The notes beneath the pieces were generated by a model. It made no database searches and had not been told where the DNA came from. It was given only the letters and a program-made list of their open reading frames with translations. Shown here piece after piece: positions 23,244-30,584 of a stretch of 36,535 bases of DNA; position 1 is the first letter of the stretch; each line of letters opens with the position of its first letter. The stretch is from Clostridia bacterium (GTDB taxonomy: Bacteria; Bacillota_A; Clostridia; UMGS1883; HGM11501). The stretch is taken from positions 1 through 36,535 of the forward strand of contig JAFXHP010000040.1 of the NCBI GenBank assembly GCA_017536285.1, read 5' to 3'. Both the position numbers and the translations under genes were made by a program.

Positions 23244-26200
23244 TTATTTCGTAATTGTAACTTCCCTGGTTTCTGCGTTCCAGGAAACGGAAGCACCAAG
23301 TGCTTCTGCAATGAAGCGGACTGGAGTGTAGGTTCTTCCTTCAATGATTGTAGCGGGAGAATCAAGCTTCACTTCTTCTCCGTTAAGAATAGCGGTGTCT
23401 TTATCAATTGTAAGGACGAGTTTTAAGACTTCCTTTTCAATTATTACTTCTCTCTTTTCACCATCCCAGGAAACAGTTCCGCCCAGAGCTTCGGTAACAA
23501 AGCGGGCAGGAAGCATTGTTCTTCCGTTTATAATCAAAGGAGCAACGTCATTTTCCTTTATTTCACCGAAAACGGAAGCTTCCTTTTTGTCGATGGTCAG
23601 GATAATGTCCTTGTTTTCTTTTGGCGTTCCAAAGCCGATTTTACCGTCTTTGAAAACCCAGGTTTTGAGGAAGGATTTGGGAATATTTACCAAATTTGCG
23701 GCATTGGAAATTCCCTCATTCAGCCAGGTGGCAAGATTCTTTTCAACCTGCGATGCTGTAACTTCCGATATTTCCTTTTCGGGAATGTATGCCGAACCAA
23801 GCTGATAGGTGTTGTTTGTAACAGAGTCTTCTATTCTGTTTGTCACAGCATAGCTGCTTCCGGATGCTACCGCAGTTCCGGTAAATACGCAGTTAGCCAT
23901 AATGCCGTAATTTGACCAGGCGATAGTGCCTAAGTTAGCACCTTCAACGTATGCATCTGACCAACAGTTAATTATCTTACCATCTTTTCTTACCGAGCGG
24001 CAGATTGCGGCGGCAAAGGTACCGTTTTTAATTTTTCCCGTAACACCTAAATTCATAATAGTGCCGGTGGTGTATGGGAACAAGCATAGGTCGGTGCTTG
24101 AAGCCATATCAATATTAATGGTATAGCCGTTACCGTCATATATACCTGCAAAGGTTTTAGAGCCGCCGAGGCCTTTAAATGAAGTCCCTGCAAGGTCAAT
24201 ATCGGTTGTCTGCTTAAAGTAGAGTCCGGATTTATTATCGCCCGATGCAACCTCATCCATAAAAGCAATAAAATCATCAGCCGAGGAAATTAAATAGGGG
24301 CGGGAACGGCTTCCGTCAGGTTCGGTCTTTGCGAATTGCCCCACCGTAACGGACACAACGTCGGTTACGCTTCCGTCCTGGTTGGACTTTGCCATAACCT
24401 TAAAGGACTCGGCAGTTTCGTCTTTATCAACTGTAAGATAGCCGTCATCAGCTATGAAGGTACCTTCTTTAACCTCGCCCTCTACAGACCAGGTAACGTC
24501 AAGGGAAGGCTTGAATTTTCCTATAACCTCTGCCGTAAAGAATGCTCCGTCTCCTTTGGAAACAACTGCACCTTCGGGAGTGATTATTACCTTTTCAACC
24601 ACGGGAATCGGGGTGTAGTGCGTTGGGAACCCTTCTTCGTTTGTCCAGTAGGAAAGCTCATCCTCGTTTACGCCAAGCGTTCCTGCTGCCACCTTTCTTC
24701 CCTGATTGAGTTCTTCGGCAAGGGTTTCTTTTGCTTCTTTTTCGCTTACGGGGTACGCACCATCAACTACTTTGTTACCTATACCCTCGATATAGAAGCA
24801 ATTTAAGGTTTTATTGGCATCTCCGTGGGGAGCACCGATGGGATACATTGTTGTTCCCGAAAGCTTTCCGCCGAAGAAGCAGTTTTCAATTGTGCCGTAG
24901 TTTGAGTATGCAAGGCCGCAGGCACTTGGTGCGGTAACTGATACATTTGACCAGCAGTTTGACATGATACTTCCTGCACGAAGGCTTCTTGCAATACCTG
25001 CTGTATAGTTAGCACTTGATGTTATGCTTCCGTCAGAGCCCAAATTCATAATTTTTCCTGTAACATATGGGAAAAGGGTGCTGTTTTTATTTGTGGTAAG
25101 GTTAACCGTTATCTTGTGACCGTTGCCGTCGTATGTGCCTGCAAAGGTGGCACTTTCATTTACACCGGCGTAATCCTCACCCGTAAGGTCAATATCCTTA
25201 TCCTGGCGGAAATATTTTCCTTCATAACTAGTGCCTGAAAGAAGGTTTGCGGAAAACTCAATAAAGTCATAGGCATCGTCTATGATGTAGGGGTCTGATG
25301 CAGTGCCAGTTCCCGTTATGCCTTCTCTCTCGGTAGAAACAAAGTTCCAATCGTCTTCCTCAACCATTTCTGAAGGAACGTAGAATTTGCCGTTGAGAGC
25401 CAGGGCAACCTTTCCGTTTGTTGAAATTTTTTCGCCGTTTTTATAGTATTCGTCCATGTTTGCATAGACGTACTTATCGCCGCTCGCAAAGGTGAATTTG
25501 CCTGTTGCGGGAAGGTAGGTACCAATGGATGTAACATCGCAGAAAAGCTCTTTAGATAAAGTGTCAAGGTCAACGTTCATTAAATCCGCACACCAGGGGG
25601 CAAGAGCGGTGTTGTCGATAACATAGTCTGTTCTGGTCTTTTCCGTATCGCCCAAAACGGGATTAAGTCCCTCCGGTAATGTAACTCCCTCGGGAACGTA
25701 TGCCCATACACCCACGTTCTGAGCGGAGTGGCCTGTTGTGCCCCAGGTCATGCCGGTGGGAGTTATTCCGTTTCTTACTTCTTCAACGTAAGGTGCGGCG
25801 TTTTCGGGAAGATTAAGTGCACCTGTATCATGGTCGGGGGCACAGATTACAACTGTATCCGTTCGTCCCTTTGCGAATTCAAGTGCCGCACGGAAGGCTG
25901 CATCAAATGCTAGGTATTCGCTGGTAGAAACGAGGGCGTCGTTTAAGTGGCCGCCTGTATCGACCTTGCTGCCTTCAACCATAAGGAAAAATCCGTCGGG
26001 ATCTCCTGAAAGAGCAGTGATTGCTGCACGTGTCATTTCCTCTAAGTTTGCCTGTTTTCCGTTTAATTTGATGTCATAGGGAAAGCTTGGGTTTGCAATG
26101 TTACCCCAGAGCGTATCGCCGGGGCGTACAGCATCCAGATCCTCCCAGCCCTCAACTATGATGTAGCCTTTATCAATGGCGTTCTGAATGGTGGCATACT

Positions 26201-26762
26201 CCGATACAGCACCGTAGCCTGCACCGAGAACTACCTCGAGTCCCTTGTTTTCCATCTGCTCGTAAATGTTTTTATAGTCACTTCTGTTCATAGCGTGGGC
26301 GGAGAAGGAAGCAGGTGTTGCGTGCACCCATTCATAGGTTGCGATTAACCCTGTTGACTTGCCGACAGATTCTGCCGCCTCCACTAAATTAGCCTTGGGA
26401 ACTCCCGCTCTGTCAACGCCGAGATAGCCGTTTATTGTTTTATGGCCCGTCGCCATGGCGGTACCTGCTGCCGCAGAGTCTGTTACTCCGCCTGTTACGG
26501 GGGAAGTGGTCATGCTTCCGGCAAGATAGGCACGCATAGCCATAGGTGTGGTGTCCGTAAGTGTTTTATAGGGGAATTTCTCATCCGAAAGACCGCCTGC
26601 GATTTTAACCATATTGGCAAAATCGTAAAGGGGATATCCTCCGCCGTCGGGTATTAAATAAATGATGTTTTTGATTTGTCCTTCGGTTGCATTGGCTGAT
26701 ACATAAACCATCGACGCAATAATCATAAGAACAAGTACAAGCGAAACAAGCCGTTTTTTCAT
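23244..26762 (-). CDS. secreted multidomain alkaline phosphatase (AP-GLUG-Big2-GLUG-stalk)
   Basis: The ATG at 26762 is chosen because GGAGGA lies 6 nt before it; the ATG two codons earlier overlaps the RBS. A signal peptide (to about residue 25, SANA-T) is followed by a complete PhoA-type phosphatase domain (about 30-400): IPDGGG, VTDSAAAGT with the Ser nucleophile near residue 96, MVEGSKVDTGGH, CAPDHDTG and GHSAQNVGVW. Next come a GLUG-type beta-repeat region (about 485-720), a Big2-like Ig domain (about 730-810), a second GLUG-type region (about 820-1040) and a C-terminal stalk domain. It would release phosphate from phosphomonoesters outside the cell. It is a tandem paralogue of the interrupted gene downstream, which lacks the second GLUG region. 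Confidence 0.9.
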   Translation of the reverse strand: MKKRLVSLVLVLMIIASMVYVSANATEGQIKNIIYLIPDGGGYPLYDFANMVKIAGGLSDEKFPYKTLTDTTPMAMRAYLAGSMTTSPVTGGVTDSAAAGTAMATGHKTINGYLGVDRAGVPKANLVEAAESVGKSTGLIATYEWVHATPASFSAHAMNRSDYKNIYEQMENKGLEVVLGAGYGAVSEYATIQNAIDKGYIIVEGWEDLDAVRPGDTLWGNIANPSFPYDIKLNGKQANLEEMTRAAITALSGDPDGFFLMVEGSKVDTGGHLNDALVSTSEYLAFDAAFRAALEFAKGRTDTVVICAPDHDTGALNLPENAAPYVEEVRNGITPTGMTWGTTGHSAQNVGVWAYVPEGVTLPEGLNPVLGDTEKTRTDYVIDNTALAPWCADLMNVDLDTLSKELFCDVTSIGTYLPATGKFTFASGDKYVYANMDEYYKNGEKISTNGKVALALNGKFYVPSEMVEEDDWNFVSTEREGITGTGTASDPYIIDDAYDFIEFSANLLSGTSYEGKYFRQDKDIDLTGEDYAGVNESATFAGTYDGNGHKITVNLTTNKNSTLFPYVTGKIMNLGSDGSITSSANYTAGIARSLRAGSIMSNCWSNVSVTAPSACGLAYSNYGTIENCFFGGKLSGTTMYPIGAPHGDANKTLNCFYIEGIGNKVVDGAYPVSEKEAKETLAEELNQGRKVAAGTLGVNEDELSYWTNEEGFPTHYTPIPVVEKVIITPEGAVVSKGDGAFFTAEVIGKFKPSLDVTWSVEGEVKEGTFIADDGYLTVDKDETAESFKVMAKSNQDGSVTDVVSVTVGQFAKTEPDGSRSRPYLISSADDFIAFMDEVASGDNKSGLYFKQTTDIDLAGTSFKGLGGSKTFAGIYDGNGYTINIDMASSTDLCLFPYTTGTIMNLGVTGKIKNGTFAAAICRSVRKDGKIINCWSDAYVEGANLGTIAWSNYGIMANCVFTGTAVASGSSYAVTNRIEDSVTNNTYQLGSAYIPEKEISEVTASQVEKNLATWLNEGISNAANLVNIPKSFLKTWVFKDGKIGFGTPKENKDIILTIDKKEASVFGEIKENDVAPLIINGRTMLPARFVTEALGGTVSWDGEKREVIIEKEVLKLVLTIDKDTAILNGEEVKLDSPATIIEGRTYTPVRFIAEALGASVSWNAETREVTITK

Positions 26763-26791
26763 TTTCATTCCTCCTTACTGTGTCTGATTTT

Positions 26792-26820
26792 ATTATATCA
26801 AAAAAAGGAAAAGTATGCAA
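26792..26820 (-). promoter_or_regulatory. promoter of the intact phosphatase gene
   Basis: Minus strand TTGCAT (26820-26815), 17-bp spacer, TATAAT (26797-26792). It lies largely inside an arm of the inverted repeat at 26797-26870. Confidence 0.75.
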
Positions 26821-26870
26821 TAGGGCGATTTCTCCCTACGGAGTACCGCTCTATACTTTTCCTTTTTGAT
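26797..26870 (-). terminator. terminator-like inverted repeat containing the phosphatase -35 box
   Basis: Arms 26853-26870 and 26797-26816 are inverse copies (ATCAAAAAGGAAAAGTAT against ATACTTTTCC then seven T and GAT), with a smaller CTCC/GGAG hairpin inside. On the minus strand it follows the stop of the GH20-like gene and ends in a T-run, as an intrinsic terminator would, yet its distal arm carries the spacer of the next gene's promoter. Confidence 0.6.
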
Positions 26871-26885
26871 TATTAATCCCAGCAA

Positions 26886-28532
26886 TTAATCAGAAAAATA
26901 TGTCTGTCCCAATGGCGGAAGCGTCCAACCGTTTCTTCCGTTGTGGGGAACGGCGTGGTAGTATCCTATTAATTCTGAAAACATGGCTTGTGCCTCGGCA
27001 TCGTCCTTTAATATTTCGCCGGTGTGCTTTATTAAATAGTTTCTGTCGGAAGGCTCGGGATTTTCTATGGAAAGATACATAGAATATCTCTTATAGTCAA
27101 GGATTGCGCGGATGTATAATATTCTCCAGCGCCAGCTCTTTTTCGCACGGTCTGAGAGGCGGGAGTTGATGGACTCTGCCAAATCCTTTGTGCGGTCGAC
27201 CTTTACGGGCTCGGCGCATTTTGAAATGAGGGTGTGGTTTTCCTCTATTATTTCCATAAGCTCTAAACAATCGACAGTTACCTCTGACGAGTATTCATAG
27301 TTTATGTATTCGGATAAACTCTCCGTATAGCTTTTATCCTTGTCCCAGTAATAGGAGAGGCACTGCACCTTGGATATATCCTCATAAATTCCCTCGGAAT
27401 AGGGAAGACCGCCGTTTAAGATGTGCTTTGACGAATCCCATATTCTCTGGAATCGCTTGGGCAGGGGATTTGCACCCAGACCTCCCCAGGGATAGAGTGA
27501 CCACATGGAAATTTCGGGGAAGTTAATTATGGGGCGGGGACAACTATGCTCTAACGGATATTTCGGAAAATCGTGGTGTGAATCTGTCATAAGGAAGGAA
27601 ACAAAGGCCATATCGTCATCAAGACGGCGGAAAAGCCCTTCATATTCGCCTTCACTTTCGGGAAAGTCAAAAACCCAGGTGGACATACCCATTTTGACAT
27701 CGGGGAAATAGTTTTTTGCAAGGGCATAAAGCTCCTTTGTCATATCGCAGAACTTATTAGAGCCCCAGGGAGTACATTCGCTGCAGCCGCAACCGCCCTC
27801 GTCATAGGGCCAGGTAATAATATAATCAAGCGTGGAAAGCCCTTCAAGCTGGTGTTTCCAATGATTTTTCAGATATTCCATACCGCCTTTTTTCGAGGGG
27901 CAGATTTTGTTGCCCAAATTTCCGCGATAGCGTATCTGTACAGGAGGAAGAGCTTTTATTTCTTCGGGAATGTCGGTAAAAAGGCAGTTTCCCATAAGTA
28001 CGCCGATTTTTAACCCCAAAGCTTTTGAAACGGAGGAAATTTCCCCTATCTTTTCATAGGCCTTTTTAAATAAAGGATCATCATAACTTTTTGCACCTGC
28101 GGTACTTAAGGTTAAAATTACGGTGTTTTGTCCCCAAAGGAGTAAATCTTCTAAATAACGCTCTATTTCATCCATTGGAGCAACATCGTAAAAGTTGTAA
28201 AAATGGCGGGCAACATAGGTTGCACGGAATGAACAGTCGGGACTCATCAACCCTTTTGTGGGAATGGGAGAAAAGGTGTCAGACTCCCATTTTCCTGAAT
28301 GTAAAAGCTTTCCTATGCCGTAAAATAGACCCAGGGAGTCTGATGCTTTTATGTAAAAGCCACCGTCTTTTTCTTCTATAATAAAGCTTTCTGCTTTTTC
28401 TATAGAAGAATCTATAGAAAGGTCAATTAAAAGACCGCCGTCGGAAAATTCTGCATCTAAACGCTCGGAAAGTCGCTTTTTCAATATTTCTTCGTGCTTT
28501 TGGTTTCCGTTTGAATTTATGGAGAAAATCAT
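26886..28532 (-). CDS. GH20-superfamily-like TIM-barrel glycoside hydrolase (uncharacterised)
   Basis: The ATG at 28532 has GAGGTG upstream and lies after the promoter; the ORF extends further up but through the promoter. The 548-residue cytoplasmic protein begins with a small alpha/beta domain (about residues 1-85: ...FIIEEKDGGFYIKASDSLGLFYGIGKLL), like the N-terminal domain 2 of beta-hexosaminidases and GH84/GH67-type enzymes. A barrel follows, beginning FRATYVARHFYNFYDVAP. TWPYDEGGCGCSECTPWG contains an acidic pair and a CxCxxC cluster, as in DUF4838/GH20-like proteins, and a helical C-terminus ends the protein. Catalytic residues are not certain. It lies divergent from a GH35 gene and probably acts on imported oligosaccharides. 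Confidence 0.6.
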   Translation of the reverse strand: MIFSINSNGNQKHEEILKKRLSERLDAEFSDGGLLIDLSIDSSIEKAESFIIEEKDGGFYIKASDSLGLFYGIGKLLHSGKWESDTFSPIPTKGLMSPDCSFRATYVARHFYNFYDVAPMDEIERYLEDLLLWGQNTVILTLSTAGAKSYDDPLFKKAYEKIGEISSVSKALGLKIGVLMGNCLFTDIPEEIKALPPVQIRYRGNLGNKICPSKKGGMEYLKNHWKHQLEGLSTLDYIITWPYDEGGCGCSECTPWGSNKFCDMTKELYALAKNYFPDVKMGMSTWVFDFPESEGEYEGLFRRLDDDMAFVSFLMTDSHHDFPKYPLEHSCPRPIINFPEISMWSLYPWGGLGANPLPKRFQRIWDSSKHILNGGLPYSEGIYEDISKVQCLSYYWDKDKSYTESLSEYINYEYSSEVTVDCLELMEIIEENHTLISKCAEPVKVDRTKDLAESINSRLSDRAKKSWRWRILYIRAILDYKRYSMYLSIENPEPSDRNYLIKHTGEILKDDAEAQAMFSELIGYYHAVPHNGRNGWTLPPLGQTYFSD

Positions 28533-28550
28533 TTTAATCACCTCAAGGCT

Positions 28551-28579
28551 ATTATAGGATAAATAGAAGGATTTTTCAA
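28551..28579 (-). promoter_or_regulatory. sigma-A promoter for the GH20-like gene
   Basis: Minus strand TTGAAA (28579-28574), 17-bp spacer, TATAAT (28556-28551). Confidence 0.8.
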
Positions 28580-28633
28580 TAAAAATATTAAAAAAAAATC
28601 GCAACTTTGTCCTGCCATCGCAATATTTTCATA

Positions 28634-28662
28634 TTGAAATAAGAAAAATGCTGTGATAATAT
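28634..28662 (+). promoter_or_regulatory. sigma-A promoter for the GH35 gene
   Basis: TTGAAA (28634-28639), 17-bp spacer, TAATAT (28657-28662). The palindrome CAATAT-TTTC-ATATTG (28621-28636) overlaps the -35 and could be an operator. Confidence 0.68.
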
Positions 28663-28692
28663 GAGTTTAACAACGAAAGGGGAGTTATAATT

Positions 28693-30552
28693 ATGAAAGA
28701 GTTGCTTGAAATTAAAGGTAATGAGCTTTATCTTGGCGGAAAGCCTTTTTATATCGCATCTGGCGATATGCACTATTTCAGATTTTTAAAAGGCGGCTGG
28801 GAAAGACGCTTGAAGCTTATGAAGGACTTTGGATTAACCTGCGTACAAACCTATGTGCCCTGGAATATGCACGAGCCTGAGAAAGGTGAATTTCACTTTG
28901 AGGATAATTTGGACCTTGCGGCATTCATCCGTATGGCAGGGGATATAGGTTTAAAGGTGCTTCTCCGTCCATCGCCCTATATGTGCGGAGAGCAGGATTT
29001 AGGCGGACTTCCTTATTGGTTACTTAAAGACAGAAACATACAGATCCGCTGTAACGAAGAAAACTATATGCGTCACGTAAGAGAATATACCGAAAGACTG
29101 GCAAAGGAATTCGTTCCTCTTTTATCCACCAACGGCGGTCCCATAATTGCCGTTGCGGTTGAAAATGAATACGGCTCCTTCGGAAACGATACTTCGTATA
29201 TAAGAGCTGTTGCCGATATGCTCCGTGAGCTTGGCGTGGATGTGCCTTTATATACGGCAAACGGACACGAAATGAAGCACCTTAAGTGGGGAAGCGTTCC
29301 CGAAATATGGACAGGCATAGATGTGGGAACTGTTCCCGAAGGCGCTAAGGAAACTCTTAAGGAATTTCAGGGCGACAGGCCTTTAATTGTGTGTGAACAG
29401 TGGGCAGGCCGTGCCCAGCAGTGGGGCGGTGTATTTTTCCGTCAGACGCCTATGGGTGCTGCGGCAAATTACAAAAACAGCTTAGATAAGGGCTTTATGG
29501 TAAACTTCTATATGTTCTCAGGCAGCACAAACTTCGGCTTTTCAGCAGGTGCAAACTACGGCGTATTCAGAAAGGATGCACCCTATGCAAAGAACAGATA
29601 TGTTCCCTTTGAAACAAGCTATGACGTGGATGCTCCCATAAGCGAAGAGGGCAGACCTACAGAGAAATATTATGAGCTTAAAAAGGTGCTTTGCGAAAAA
29701 CGCGGCATCCCTTATGAGCGAAACGAGTATGAATACATCTCCCAGGCACCGGAAGAAATTACCCTTACAGAGTGCGGAAGCTTTTTCGATTCTGTAGAAG
29801 ATATTGCCGCTAAAAAGATATTCTCGCCCCAGGCCAGAACCTTTGAAGAGCTTGACCAGGCCTATGGCTTTGTACTTTATGAAACCTTCCTTGAATATAC
29901 CGACGATCAGATAAGAGCTCTTTCAATAGAAGGACTTCACGACAGAGCAACGGTTTATTTGGGCGGCGAATATTTAGGCACGGCATACCGTGACAGAGAA
30001 TACGATATACGCTTTACAATCCCGAAGGAGGGGGCAAAGCTTTCCATTTTAGTTGAAAATATGGGAAGAATAGGATACGGTCTCTTTATGACAACGGAGC
30101 ACAAGGGTATTACTGACTGCGTTCATCTTGACAGAATAGGCCCCGAGACGGGAAGAAAATACCACGACTTTTCACTTCTTATGAACTGGGATATATATTC
30201 ACTTCCCTTAAAGGATATTTCAAAGGTTACATATGACGGAAATGTTGGCAAAAATAAGCCCTGCTTCTATAAGGGTACCTTTAAGGCAGAAGCAGGAATT
30301 GATACCTTCATCAAGGCGGAAAACCTGGAGAAGGGTATGATATGGATTAACGGCTTTAACTTAGGCCGCTACTGGGATATCGGACCTCAGGAAAGACTTT
30401 ATGTGCCGGGCGAGCTCTTAAAGGAGGAAAACACCATCGAAATTTTCGAGCTTTACGGAAAGGAAAATAAAGCTGAGGTTAAGTTCTATAAAGAACATTC
30501 ACTTGATAACCGCACCGACAACGTGGAAGTAATAGTCGAAGAACAAAAGTAA
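28693..30552 (+). CDS. glycoside hydrolase family 35 beta-galactosidase
   Basis: A 619-residue enzyme without signal peptide, hence cytoplasmic. The GH35 start FYIASGDMHYFRF and TYVPWNMHEP are typical. AVAVENEYGSFG (about residues 154-165) carries the acid/base Glu and LIVCEQWAGRAQQWG (about 232-246) the nucleophile Glu. The C-terminal part (from about residue 400) contains beta-sandwich domains ending in GMIWINGFNLGRYWDIGPQERLY, the usual GH35 jelly-roll motif split by a GPQ loop. It releases terminal beta-galactose, or a related sugar such as beta-glucosamine or arabinose in family variants. AAAGGGGAG precedes the ATG. It is divergent from the GH20-like gene and closed by a shared terminator. 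Confidence 0.93.
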   Translation: MKELLEIKGNELYLGGKPFYIASGDMHYFRFLKGGWERRLKLMKDFGLTCVQTYVPWNMHEPEKGEFHFEDNLDLAAFIRMAGDIGLKVLLRPSPYMCGEQDLGGLPYWLLKDRNIQIRCNEENYMRHVREYTERLAKEFVPLLSTNGGPIIAVAVENEYGSFGNDTSYIRAVADMLRELGVDVPLYTANGHEMKHLKWGSVPEIWTGIDVGTVPEGAKETLKEFQGDRPLIVCEQWAGRAQQWGGVFFRQTPMGAAANYKNSLDKGFMVNFYMFSGSTNFGFSAGANYGVFRKDAPYAKNRYVPFETSYDVDAPISEEGRPTEKYYELKKVLCEKRGIPYERNEYEYISQAPEEITLTECGSFFDSVEDIAAKKIFSPQARTFEELDQAYGFVLYETFLEYTDDQIRALSIEGLHDRATVYLGGEYLGTAYRDREYDIRFTIPKEGAKLSILVENMGRIGYGLFMTTEHKGITDCVHLDRIGPETGRKYHDFSLLMNWDIYSLPLKDISKVTYDGNVGKNKPCFYKGTFKAEAGIDTFIKAENLEKGMIWINGFNLGRYWDIGPQERLYVPGELLKEENTIEIFELYGKENKAEVKFYKEHSLDNRTDNVEVIVEEQK

Positions 30553-30562
30553 AATAAAAAAA

Positions 30563-30584
30563 GCAGGCAATGCCTGCCTTTTTT
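30563..30584. terminator. bidirectional terminator
   Basis: GCAGGC-AAT-GCCTGC stem flanked by A-rich and T-rich runs, between the convergent GH35 and GAP1-like genes. Confidence 0.88.
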
